6,318 bases of DNA from Candidatus Woesearchaeota archaeon (GTDB lineage: Archaea > Nanobdellota > Nanobdellia > Woesearchaeales > JAGWAF01): the NCBI GenBank assembly GCA_016932755.1, contig JAFGCE010000063.1:1-6318 (forward strand), read 5' to 3'. Positions 1 to 4,437 of the stretch are shown here, piece by piece; the first letter of the stretch is position 1, and every line of letters begins with the position of its first letter. The position numbers and the translations under genes were made by a program. Below the pieces are notes generated by a model. It was not told the DNA's origin, ran no database searches, and saw only the letters and a program-made list of their open reading frames with translations.

Positions 1-217
1 ATTTTGAAACACCGACAGGCCCTTTCAGGTAAATTCTCCTCAGAACTGAAGCTACCCTCACATACCACCAGTCATTTCTTACAGGAGGCCTTTCCTTTGA
101 AACACCTGTCTTGACAAATAAGGCCCATTCAGGTGCCTTGATTTCAGGCATTTTTTTTAATTCTTCTGCAGCTTGTTCTATAAGCTCTGTCTGGTCAACA
201 TCAAATATGCTTGCCAT
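1..217 (-). CDS. rps19e: Small ribosomal subunit protein S19e (N-terminal part, cut by window edge)
   Basis: This is a component of the archaeal/eukaryotic small ribosomal subunit, with no bacterial counterpart; the eukaryotic homologue is needed for 18S rRNA maturation. Only the first 72 codons are present, about half of the usual length near 150 residues; the rest runs off the left edge. I recognised the family from the run around residues 28-65: APEWALFVKTG, then KERPP, the hallmark DWWYVR (residues 49-54), ASVLRRIYLKGPVGVSK. The ATG at 215-217 is supported by an AGGTGA ribosome site at 225-230, seven bases upstream. A TATA box at 298-305 predicts a leader of roughly 60 bases containing a perfect 9-bp inverted repeat, unlike the short or absent leaders of most neighbours. 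The protein identity is very secure. Confidence 0.96.
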   Translation of the reverse strand, partial: MASIFDVDQTELIEQAAEELKKMPEIKAPEWALFVKTGVSKERPPVRNDWWYVRVASVLRRIYLKGPVGVSK

Positions 218-255
218 TTATTTTTCACCTAAATTGTCCCCGCTTGCGCGAGTAG

Positions 256-278
256 ATAAGTTACATTCAGTAACTTAT
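256..278 (-). promoter_or_regulatory. Perfect inverted repeat at the predicted 5' end of the S19e mRNA
   Basis: ATAAGTTAC at 256-264 and GTAACTTAT at 270-278 are exact reverse complements (9 bp) separated by the 5-base loop ATTCA. It lies between the S19e TATA box and its ribosome site, starting at about the predicted transcription start. It could be a 5'-terminal RNA hairpin in the leader or a DNA operator over the start site; the sequence does not decide between them. Confidence 0.6.
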
Positions 279-297
279 TATGAGGATTTTGTGTTTG

Positions 298-305
298 TTT
301 ATAAA
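298..305 (-). promoter_or_regulatory. TATA box of the S19e gene
   Basis: TTTATAAA read on the minus strand, preceded by a purine-rich AAAACC element that could act as a BRE. With the usual archaeal spacing of about 26 bases from the box centre, transcription would start near 276, giving a leader of about 60 bases. Confidence 0.65.
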
Positions 306-309
306 GGTT

Positions 310-345
310 TTGCTTTTTGCAAAAGCAACTAGAACTTGTTCGAGT
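310..345. repeat. Two abutting palindromes in the middle of the divergent control region
   Basis: The first palindrome, 310-328, has arms TTGCTTTT and AAAAGCAA around TGC (8 bp, perfect). The second, 328-345, is ACTAGAACTTGTTCGAGT, with 7 of 8 arm positions pairing around a 2-base centre. The loops are too small for good RNA hairpins, so dimeric protein-binding sites are more likely. They lie between the leftward TATA box (298-305) and the rightward one (372-380). Confidence 0.4.
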
Positions 346-371
346 GTGGTTTTGGCTGGTAATGCAAAGGT

Positions 372-380
372 TTTATATAA
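372..380 (+). promoter_or_regulatory. TATA box for the zinc-ribbon gene pair
   Basis: TTTATATAA, preceded by the purine-rich GCAAAGG. It is the strongest TATA-like sequence on the plus strand upstream of the start at 510. It predicts transcription from about 402 and a leader of about 105 bases. Inside that leader CCAAAC (431-436) can pair with GTTTGG (470-475), but no known RNA family is recognised. A separate small RNA starting here cannot be excluded. Confidence 0.5.
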
Positions 381-509
381 CAAGACCTGTTTTAGATTAA
401 TATTAGAGCAAAATTGTCTTTTTTCAGATTCCAAACGCTTTGAAAGCTTATGCGGTTTCTTTGCATTTAGTTTGGTTTAAGGGATTGGGCAAATATGTGA
501 GGTGTTAAA

Positions 510-668
510 ATGATTTGCAAGGACTGTCAAAGCAAGAGTATAAAATCGCGTACAAACTATCCGCATGGAACTAAATCGCGCTCTGTAACATCCTTTACCT
601 GCAGGAACTGCGGTTCCAGGAATATAAGCAAAGAAGAAAAAAAATTCTCAGGAAGGAGGAGAAGGTAA
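510..668 (+). CDS. Small basic zinc-ribbon protein (52 aa)
   Basis: A 52-residue protein with two CxxC knuckles, CKDC (Cys3, Cys6) and CRNC (Cys31, Cys34), the spacing expected for one tetracysteine zinc ribbon. The C-terminus is very basic (FSGRRRR), suggesting contact with RNA, DNA or the ribosome. The specific family is not recognised. It resembles S27ae-like ribbons in size only, so no role is assigned. The ATG at 510 follows GTGAGGTG (497-504), a good archaeal ribosome site. Its TAA shares the A with the ATG of the next gene (TAATG), so the two are probably translated as a coupled pair. The predicted leader is unusually long for this window. Confidence 0.8.
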   Translation: MICKDCQSKSIKSRTNYPHGTKSRSVTSFTCRNCGSRNISKEEKKFSGRRRR

Positions 669-787
669 TGGCTGACTACAAGATTGTTCAGTACTGCCGG
701 CTTTGCAAGAAAAGGTTTGTCAAGGAAAAAGGGGAAAAAAGAAGCATTTACTGCGATAAATGCCTGGAAAAGGTATTAGGGAAATAA
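668..787 (+). CDS. Very small zinc-ribbon protein (39 aa)
   Basis: A 39-residue protein containing CRLC (Cys10, Cys13) and CDKC (Cys29, Cys32), again one complete four-cysteine zinc site, with many lysines between the knuckles. It looks like a stand-alone zinc ribbon with an aromatic residue ahead of each knuckle (Tyr9, Tyr28). Its substrate or partner is unknown. The ATG at 668-670 overlaps the previous stop by one base and is served by GGAGG at 655-659 inside the preceding gene, which supports a real coupled gene. The stop at 785-787 lies 12 bases inside the end of the convergent LEA14-like gene, so the two transcripts would be antisense to each other at their 3' ends. Confidence 0.75.
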   Translation: MADYKIVQYCRLCKKRFVKEKGEKRSIYCDKCLEKVLGK

Positions 788-1381
788 GTCTTCAATATAA
801 CCTGCTGCAGTTTCAGCTCCTTCTGTCATGTTTCCGACAACTCCTTCAATAATCCCGGGCAGGTCTGAAGCAATTCCTTCAGGAATAAACTCCGGAGAGC
901 CGACAACAAACTGTTCTATATATCCCTCGAGGTTGACTTTTGCCGAGAAAGGAAGCTCAACACGGACAACCTTTATGCTTGCGACATTCACAACTCCCTC
1001 AACTTTTGCAAAAGTGTGCTTTGAAAGAAGCAGGTCAAGGGCTGTCTGGATTGAAGGAACCCACTCAATCCTTATTGAGTAAGGGAATCTTCCTGTCTCT
1101 TTCGGCTTTACAATACCTCCCTCAAGAACCCCCCTGCCAATGACATTCTCCATTTCTTCAAGCTCAACAGTATATGTTATATTTTTGACCCCTGCAGGAA
1201 GAAACCCTCCGTTATGGACATCAACATAGCCTTTCAATGTTACGCCGTCAATGCTCAGTTCGCTGACAGACGTGACTCCTGCTGAAACAACACTCACATC
1301 TTTTGCAGAATAAAACAAAAGAACAGATGCTATAGCAACCAGAACAACAAAATAAAAAACAAGCCTGATAACTTTCTTCAT
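776..1381 (-). CDS. Membrane-anchored LEA14/WHy-domain-like protein (201 aa)
   Basis: Residues 5-24 form a hydrophobic N-terminal helix after MKK, acting as a signal anchor, so most of the protein should lie outside the cytoplasm. Residues about 30-150 look like a LEA type 2 (LEA14, WHy) beta-sandwich: a short hydrophobic strand, then 'GVTLKGYVDVHNGGFLPAG', in which an NPN-type turn becomes HNGG, then 'VKNITYTVELEE', an 'IGRGVLEGGIVKPKETG' turn and a final strand pair. The family is associated with desiccation and stress proteins in plants, but in archaea its role is largely unknown. The reading frame is open upstream to 1447, but I chose the ATG at 1379-1381 because TTTTTATA at 1404-1411 is centred 26 bases before it (a leaderless mRNA), and the longer form would encode this box. 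The 3' end overlaps the convergent zinc-ribbon gene by 12 bases. Confidence 0.8.
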   Translation of the reverse strand: MKKVIRLVFYFVVLVAIASVLLFYSAKDVSVVSAGVTSVSELSIDGVTLKGYVDVHNGGFLPAGVKNITYTVELEEMENVIGRGVLEGGIVKPKETGRFPYSIRIEWVPSIQTALDLLLSKHTFAKVEGVVNVASIKVVRVELPFSAKVNLEGYIEQFVVGSPEFIPEGIASDLPGIIEGVVGNMTEGAETAAGYIEDLFP

Positions 1382-1403
1382 GCAGTATCCCCCATAAAAT
1401 GAG

Positions 1404-1411
1404 TATAAAAA
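1404..1411 (-). promoter_or_regulatory. TATA box of the LEA14-like gene
   Basis: TTTTTATA on the minus strand, in the 41-base gap after the stop of the upstream gene. Its centre is about 26 bases before the ATG at 1381, so the transcript is predicted to be leaderless. Confidence 0.6.
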
Positions 1412-1422
1412 CTTTCCGATAG

Positions 1423-1713
1423 CTAGTCTGAATATCTGTTGCAGCATCCTGTTTTAGGGTTGTAATACCTGCACAGTTTGGCAAAAATTTCCTTGTGGTG
1501 ATATTTTATGGCCGGCTTGCAGTCAGGCTTTGAATACCTGTCTGTGTACCCCCTGCAGCTAAGCTGGGGAAATTTCATCTTAAGAAAGAGAGGGATTCCC
1601 TTGTTTCTGGCAGGTACTGTAACAAAATCAAAAGGGATGTACAGCACTGTCTCAGGAACAAGCATAAGCATACCTTTTACGCCTTCAAGCATATCCTCGA
1701 GTTTATTAGGCAT
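1423..1713 (-). CDS. Uncharacterised cysteine-containing small protein (96 aa)
   Basis: I do not recognise the family. Residues 1-45 are mostly hydrophobic with Pro and Val (MLMLVPETVLYIPFDFVTVP). The second half is basic and aromatic and holds five cysteines (53, 65, 81, 90, 91) and the pair His72-His73, a pattern that could bind zinc or an iron-sulfur cluster, or form disulfides. It has no signal peptide or convincing membrane helix. The gene is probably real: codon use (AGG, CCT, CTT, GTT) matches its neighbours, it fills the gap between two genes on the same strand, and a TATA-like TTTTTAAAT at 1734-1742 is centred about 25 bases before the ATG. GAGGGG also precedes the ATG, but it would lie outside a transcript started from that box. 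Confidence 0.65.
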   Translation of the reverse strand: MPNKLEDMLEGVKGMLMLVPETVLYIPFDFVTVPARNKGIPLFLKMKFPQLSCRGYTDRYSKPDCKPAIKYHHKEIFAKLCRYYNPKTGCCNRYSD

Positions 1714-1733
1714 AACCCCTCAAATCAGGGGGC

Positions 1734-1742
1734 ATTTAAAAA
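1734..1742 (-). promoter_or_regulatory. TATA box of the 96-residue orphan gene
   Basis: TTTTTAAAT on the minus strand within the 40-base gap between the acidic protein gene and the 96-residue gene. The centre is about 25 bases before the ATG at 1713, predicting a leaderless transcript. It is weaker than the other boxes because it lacks the alternating TATATA core. Confidence 0.45.
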
Positions 1743-1753
1743 GATAATGAGAA

Positions 1754-1954
1754 TTACTCTTCTTCTTTTTCCTCGTCGTCTTCGTCCGAACCCTGCCCCT
1801 CTTCTGAAGGCTCTTCCTCAAACATGCTGTTGTATTCGTCCTCAAATTCCTTCTCTGTTATTAATCCCTTTTTTATCAGCAGATCAACAAGCGCGTCAGC
1901 CTTTGCATCTGCACAGTTGGCAATGTCCTCTGTTGTCATTTCCTCTTCTTCCAT
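1754..1954 (-). CDS. Acidic mini-protein with a Glu/Asp-rich tail (66 aa)
   Basis: A short helical core (residues about 8-45, ending ALVDLLIKKGLITEKEFEDEYNSMF) is followed by a tail of roughly 20 residues that are almost all Glu, Asp, Ser and Gly. The 'LIKKGLITEKEFE' segment resembles the short helical hairpins found in SHOCT-like and other small archaeal proteins, but no family is assigned. The acidic tail suggests binding to a basic partner such as a ribosomal or DNA-binding protein, which is an inference. The frame continues upstream to an ATG at 1990, but the ATG at 1952-1954 is strongly preferred: a full GAGGTGAT ribosome site lies at 1959-1966, four bases away, and the TATA box at 1990-1998 predicts transcription starting near 1968. 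Confidence 0.75.
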   Translation of the reverse strand: MEEEEMTTEDIANCADAKADALVDLLIKKGLITEKEFEDEYNSMFEEEPSEEGQGSDEDDEEKEEE

Positions 1955-1989
1955 GATAATCACCTCGCTGGAAAAAGATTGCGCATGCA

Positions 1990-1998
1990 TTTATATAA
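1990..1998 (-). promoter_or_regulatory. TATA box of the acidic mini-protein gene
   Basis: TTATATAAA on the minus strand. The predicted start near 1968 leaves a 14-base leader just long enough for the GAGGTGAT site. It is the leftward half of a divergent promoter shared with the ATP-grasp gene. Confidence 0.65.
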
Positions 1999-2037
1999 TT
2001 ATCTTTTCAGGAAGAAAAAAGAATCATTTTAGAAAAG

Positions 2038-2047
2038 ATTATATACC
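2038..2047 (+). promoter_or_regulatory. TATA box of the PurD-like ATP-grasp gene
   Basis: ATTATATACC with purine-rich AGAAAAG in front of it (BRE-like). The predicted start is near 2068, so the leader is about 13 bases and contains AGGGGTGA (2069-2076). This placement excludes the upstream GTG at 2063 as the start codon. Confidence 0.65.
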
Positions 2048-2080
2048 ACTTAATATGTTTTAGTGCCAAGGGGTGAAATA

Positions 2081-3466
2081 ATGAATTTGCGGGAAAACGG
2101 AAATTCACAAAAAAACGGAGATTCACAAAAAAACGGCAATTCAAAAAACGAACCCATAGTCGAGTCAAAGCAAACTGAAGCGCCAAAAAAATTCTTGTTT
2201 GTAACTATCGACAGCCTTATTGCTGACATTGCATGGAGAATCCGGAAAGAAGGGCACCATGTAAAATATTATGTTGAATGCAAGGATGACAAGGAAGTCG
2301 GAGCAGGGTTCGTTGAGATGGTTGATGACTGGAAACAGTGGGTTGAATGGGCTGACATAATAGTTTTTGATGATGTTTTAGGCCAGGGAAAAAAGGCAGA
2401 GGAGCTGCGAAAGCAGGGCAAGCTTGTTGTTGGAGGAACAGAATACACAGACAGGCTTGAAGATGAAAGGGAATTCGGGCAGGAAGAGCTCAAAAAAGCA
2501 GGCGTCAACATACTTCCTTACAAAGTATTCACTAATTTTGAGGATGCAATAAAATTCGTAAAAGAAAATCCTGACAGGTATGTAATAAAGCCTTCAGGAG
2601 AGGCTGCAAACATAAAAGGGCTTCTTTTCATAGGAGAGGAGGATGACGGAAGGGATGTAATACAGGTTCTTGATGATTATAACAAGGCATGGTCAAAAAA
2701 GATACCTTCATTCCAGCTTCAGAAGAGAATCAACGGAGTTGAGGTTGCGGTTGGGGGATTCTTCAACGGAAAAGAGTTCATATACCCTATCAATGTCAAT
2801 TTTGAGCACAAAAAACTTTTCCCTGGAAACCTGGGGCCTTCAACAGGAGAGATGGGAACTGCAATGTTCTGGTCAGGAACAAACAGGCTGTTCAATCAGA
2901 CACTGAAAAAGATGGAGCCGAAGCTTGCAGAGGAAGGCTACATTGGTTATATTGACCTTAACTGCATAGTCAACAGCCAGGGGATCTACCCGCTTGAGTT
3001 CACAAGCAGGTTTGGTTACCCATGCGTTGTGATACAGGAAGAAGGAATGCTTGTGCCTATTGGGGATTTCCTCTATGAGCTTGCACAGGGAAAATCGCCA
3101 AAACTGAGAGTAAAAAGCGGATTCCAGCTGGGAATAAGGATTGTAGTCCCTCCATTCCCATTTGATGACCCTGAAACATTCAATGTCAAATCAAAGGACT
3201 CAGTTATCTTTTTCAAGAAGCCTGTGAAGGGAGTGCATTTTGAGGATGTAAAGCTTGTGAATGACCAGTGGGTTGTCACAGGAACAGCAGGAGTTATCCT
3301 TGTAGTCTGTGGATGCGGCTCGACAATGAAGCAGGCTCAAAATCAGGTATACCAAAGAATCAAGAACATATCCATCCCCCACATGTATTACAGGGATGAT
3401 ATCGGAGACAGATGGTTTGAGGACAGCGACAAGCTGCACAGCTGGGGATACCTTAGGGAAACTTAA
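2081..3466 (+). CDS. PurD/GARS-like ATP-grasp ligase with altered active-site motifs (461 aa)
   Basis: Domain order matches phosphoribosylamine-glycine ligase. Residues 36-125 form a Rossmann-like N-domain (KKFLFVTIDS). The ATP-grasp region, about 130-325, carries DRYVIKPSGEA (166-175), FQLQKRINGVEVAVGGF (211-227), LGPSTGEMGT (251-260) and LEFTSRFGYP (305-314). A GARS-C-like end carries GFQLGIRIVVPP (347-358), GTAGVILVV (401-409) and MYYRDDIGDR (435-444), a strong PurD signature. Several usual PurD residues differ: NTGGMG is STGEMG, the metal-binding EFN is EFT (Thr308), and RFGDPE is RFGYPC. PurD joins phosphoribosylamine and glycine in purine synthesis; here no other purine gene is present and the substrate may differ. 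Residues 1-34 are an extra low-complexity tail made by three 18-base repeats. The ATG at 2081 is chosen from AGGGGTGA four bases upstream and from the TATA position; a GTG at 2063 is in frame but less likely. Family 0.9, true PurD activity about 0.35. Confidence 0.88.
   Translation: MNLRENGNSQKNGDSQKNGNSKNEPIVESKQTEAPKKFLFVTIDSLIADIAWRIRKEGHHVKYYVECKDDKEVGAGFVEMVDDWKQWVEWADIIVFDDVLGQGKKAEELRKQGKLVVGGTEYTDRLEDEREFGQEELKKAGVNILPYKVFTNFEDAIKFVKENPDRYVIKPSGEAANIKGLLFIGEEDDGRDVIQVLDDYNKAWSKKIPSFQLQKRINGVEVAVGGFFNGKEFIYPINVNFEHKKLFPGNLGPSTGEMGTAMFWSGTNRLFNQTLKKMEPKLAEEGYIGYIDLNCIVNSQGIYPLEFTSRFGYPCVVIQEEGMLVPIGDFLYELAQGKSPKLRVKSGFQLGIRIVVPPFPFDDPETFNVKSKDSVIFFKKPVKGVHFEDVKLVNDQWVVTGTAGVILVVCGCGSTMKQAQNQVYQRIKNISIPHMYYRDDIGDRWFEDSDKLHSWGYLRET
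2096..2149 (+). repeat. Three tandem 18-base repeats inside the ATP-grasp gene
   Basis: Units AACGGAAATTCACAAAAA (2096-2113), AACGGAGATTCACAAAAA (2114-2131) and a third, more diverged copy (2132-2149). Each encodes about N-G-N/D-S-Q/K-K. The unit length is a multiple of three, so gain or loss of a copy would lengthen or shorten the tail without breaking the frame. Confidence 0.85.
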
Positions 3467-3473
3467 GCTAAAA

Positions 3474-3481
3474 TTTATAAA
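3474..3481 (+). promoter_or_regulatory. TATA box of the 93-residue orphan gene
   Basis: TTTATAAA, starting eight bases after the ATP-grasp stop codon. Its centre is 25-26 bases before the ATG at 3503 and there is no good ribosome site, so a leaderless mRNA is predicted. Confidence 0.6.
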
Positions 3482-3502
3482 TGATTAATTCTTATAGGGC
3501 TT

Positions 3503-3784
3503 ATGGAAAAAAAAGAGCTTCTTGAACTTCTGAACGAGGCTGAAATAATCGGGAAAAGCCCTTCTTTCATGTCTGACTTCAATATCTGGAAAGTCAAAGC
3601 CCAGTCTTTTATAGAACGGTTTGGAAATGAAAGCTCAAAAGCAAGAGTTTCAAAAATAATTGAAAAAGACGCGCTTTATCTTTATTCGTTTGAGACAGAC
3701 AGGGATGATTTGGAAGTCCAGGCAATAAAACATAATAAATGGCAGCTAAATGAAATAGTAGGAATTCTCAGGGCAATTCAGTGA
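3503..3784 (+). CDS. Uncharacterised helical protein (93 aa)
   Basis: I do not recognise a family with confidence. The protein is soluble, predicted mostly helical and has no cysteines. An N-terminal amphipathic helix (KKELLELLNEAEIIG) is followed by a segment with regularly placed aromatic residues (FMSDFNIWKVKAQSFIERFG, residues 22-41) and a C-terminal helix (KWQLNEIVGILRAIQ). The 'W-x3-A-x3-I-x2-FG' pattern recalls small helical modules found at the N-termini of some bacterial and archaeal nucleotide-sensing or abortive-infection proteins, but this is only a resemblance. The gene starts 36 bases after the ATP-grasp gene on the same strand but has its own TATA box and probably a leaderless transcript. 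Its stop lies 7 bases inside the convergent macro-domain gene. Confidence 0.7.
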   Translation: MEKKELLELLNEAEIIGKSPSFMSDFNIWKVKAQSFIERFGNESSKARVSKIIEKDALYLYSFETDRDDLEVQAIKHNKWQLNEIVGILRAIQ

Positions 3785-4395
3785 AATTTCTTTTCGAAGA
3801 CTTCTTTGGCCATGCAATAATGAAGATCCCACGGAACGACCAGGGATATTCTCTCCAAGGTTGTTTCAGAATTCAAATGCTCGGAAAATGATTCAGCCAT
3901 TGCTTCAGCTCCCTCTTCAAGCCCGAGGCGGTATGCGCTTCCCCCAAAAAGAGGGAATGCAATTGACCTGAATCCATTTTCATTTGCAAGCTGCAGCGAG
4001 GCCATTGTACTTTTTGAAACCAGCTCAGCGCTGGAGTATGTCCTCATCACATGGTCATCATAAGCATCCATTTCATGAGCAATGACAACTGCGTGAAAGA
4101 CATTCCTTGCATTAAGGCTGCCTGCTGATGTGATATGAACAGAGCCTGGCTGAACAATCATAGGGACAAGTGAATCAATTGATGCTGCGCTGAATTCAGA
4201 TTTTGCTTTCTGCCTTGCCTCATCAAAAATAGAACTGTGGTTTCCATGCTCAACTGCACTCTGGAAGCTTCCGGGAGCTGACCTATAATCCAGCATTGTG
4301 TCTACTGGCACTACAATAGCATCCGCATTCTGCATAAGGACATTGCCAAGATATATGCCCACTATCGCTCTTCCTATATTGTGTTCACTCGCCAT
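3778..4395 (-). CDS. Macro-domain protein with a non-canonical nucleotide-binding loop (205 aa)
   Basis: Macro domains bind ADP-ribose or related nucleotides, and some remove ADP-ribose from proteins or nucleic acids. Recognised here are NADAIVVPVDTML (residues 23-35, the beta strand that leads into the binding loop), GSVHITSAGSLNARNVFHAVVI (85-106, equivalent to the usual 'G-x-A-x-x-T-x-G-x-L' and 'IHAVGP' strands) and RSIAFPLFGGSAYRLGLEEGAEAM (143-166, the 'SIAFPAISTGxYGxP' region). The usual NAAN is replaced by VPVD and the glycine-rich GGGV loop by SAPGSF, so hydrolase activity is doubtful; binding of another ligand, or a purely structural role, is possible. The ATG at 4393-4395 has GGTGA at 4400-4404, and the TATA box at 4428-4435 predicts a leader of about 10 bases. 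The 3' end overlaps the convergent 93-residue gene by 7 bases. Confidence 0.85.
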   Translation of the reverse strand: MASEHNIGRAIVGIYLGNVLMQNADAIVVPVDTMLDYRSAPGSFQSAVEHGNHSSIFDEARQKAKSEFSAASIDSLVPMIVQPGSVHITSAGSLNARNVFHAVVIAHEMDAYDDHVMRTYSSAELVSKSTMASLQLANENGFRSIAFPLFGGSAYRLGLEEGAEAMAESFSEHLNSETTLERISLVVPWDLHYCMAKEVFEKKFH

Positions 4396-4427
4396 TCACT
4401 CACCAGAAAACATGGAAAATAAGCTAT

Positions 4428-4435
4428 TATTTAAA
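4428..4435 (-). promoter_or_regulatory. TATA box of the macro-domain gene
   Basis: TTTAAATA on the minus strand, only two bases after the stop codon of the upstream cysteine-rich gene. Predicted start about 4405, just ahead of the GGTGA ribosome site. Confidence 0.5.
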
Positions 4436-4437
4436 GC

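Noticed and set aside
328..362. tRNA T-arm-like GTTCGAGT
   Set aside because: The base after TTCGAGT is not the required C, the stem does not pair, and no acceptor or anticodon arms are found at the right distances.
437..447. GCTTTGAAAGC as a hairpin
   Set aside because: The central loop is a single base, so it cannot form an RNA hairpin alone; it is only a short palindrome.
280..480. Plus-strand open frame of 66 codons in the divergent region
   Set aside because: It spans the inner promoter elements, has no ribosome site and its composition is unlike the neighbouring genes; it is more likely non-coding control DNA.
1382..1447. Longer N-terminus for the LEA14-like protein, starting at 1447
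   Set aside because: It would encode the TATA box and put 22 residues before a standard MKK signal anchor; no properly spaced ribosome site precedes 1447, and the frame would overlap the end of the upstream gene.
2063..2080. In-frame GTG start giving a six-residue longer ATP-grasp protein
   Set aside because: The TATA box at 2038-2047 places the transcript start near 2068, after this GTG, and AGGGGTGA is ideally spaced for the ATG at 2081.
2081..4395. ATP-grasp, 93-residue and macro genes as one defence or nucleotide-signalling operon
   Set aside because: The macro gene is convergent and the first two genes have separate promoters; no nuclease, sensor or membrane effector is present, so proximity alone does not support a system.
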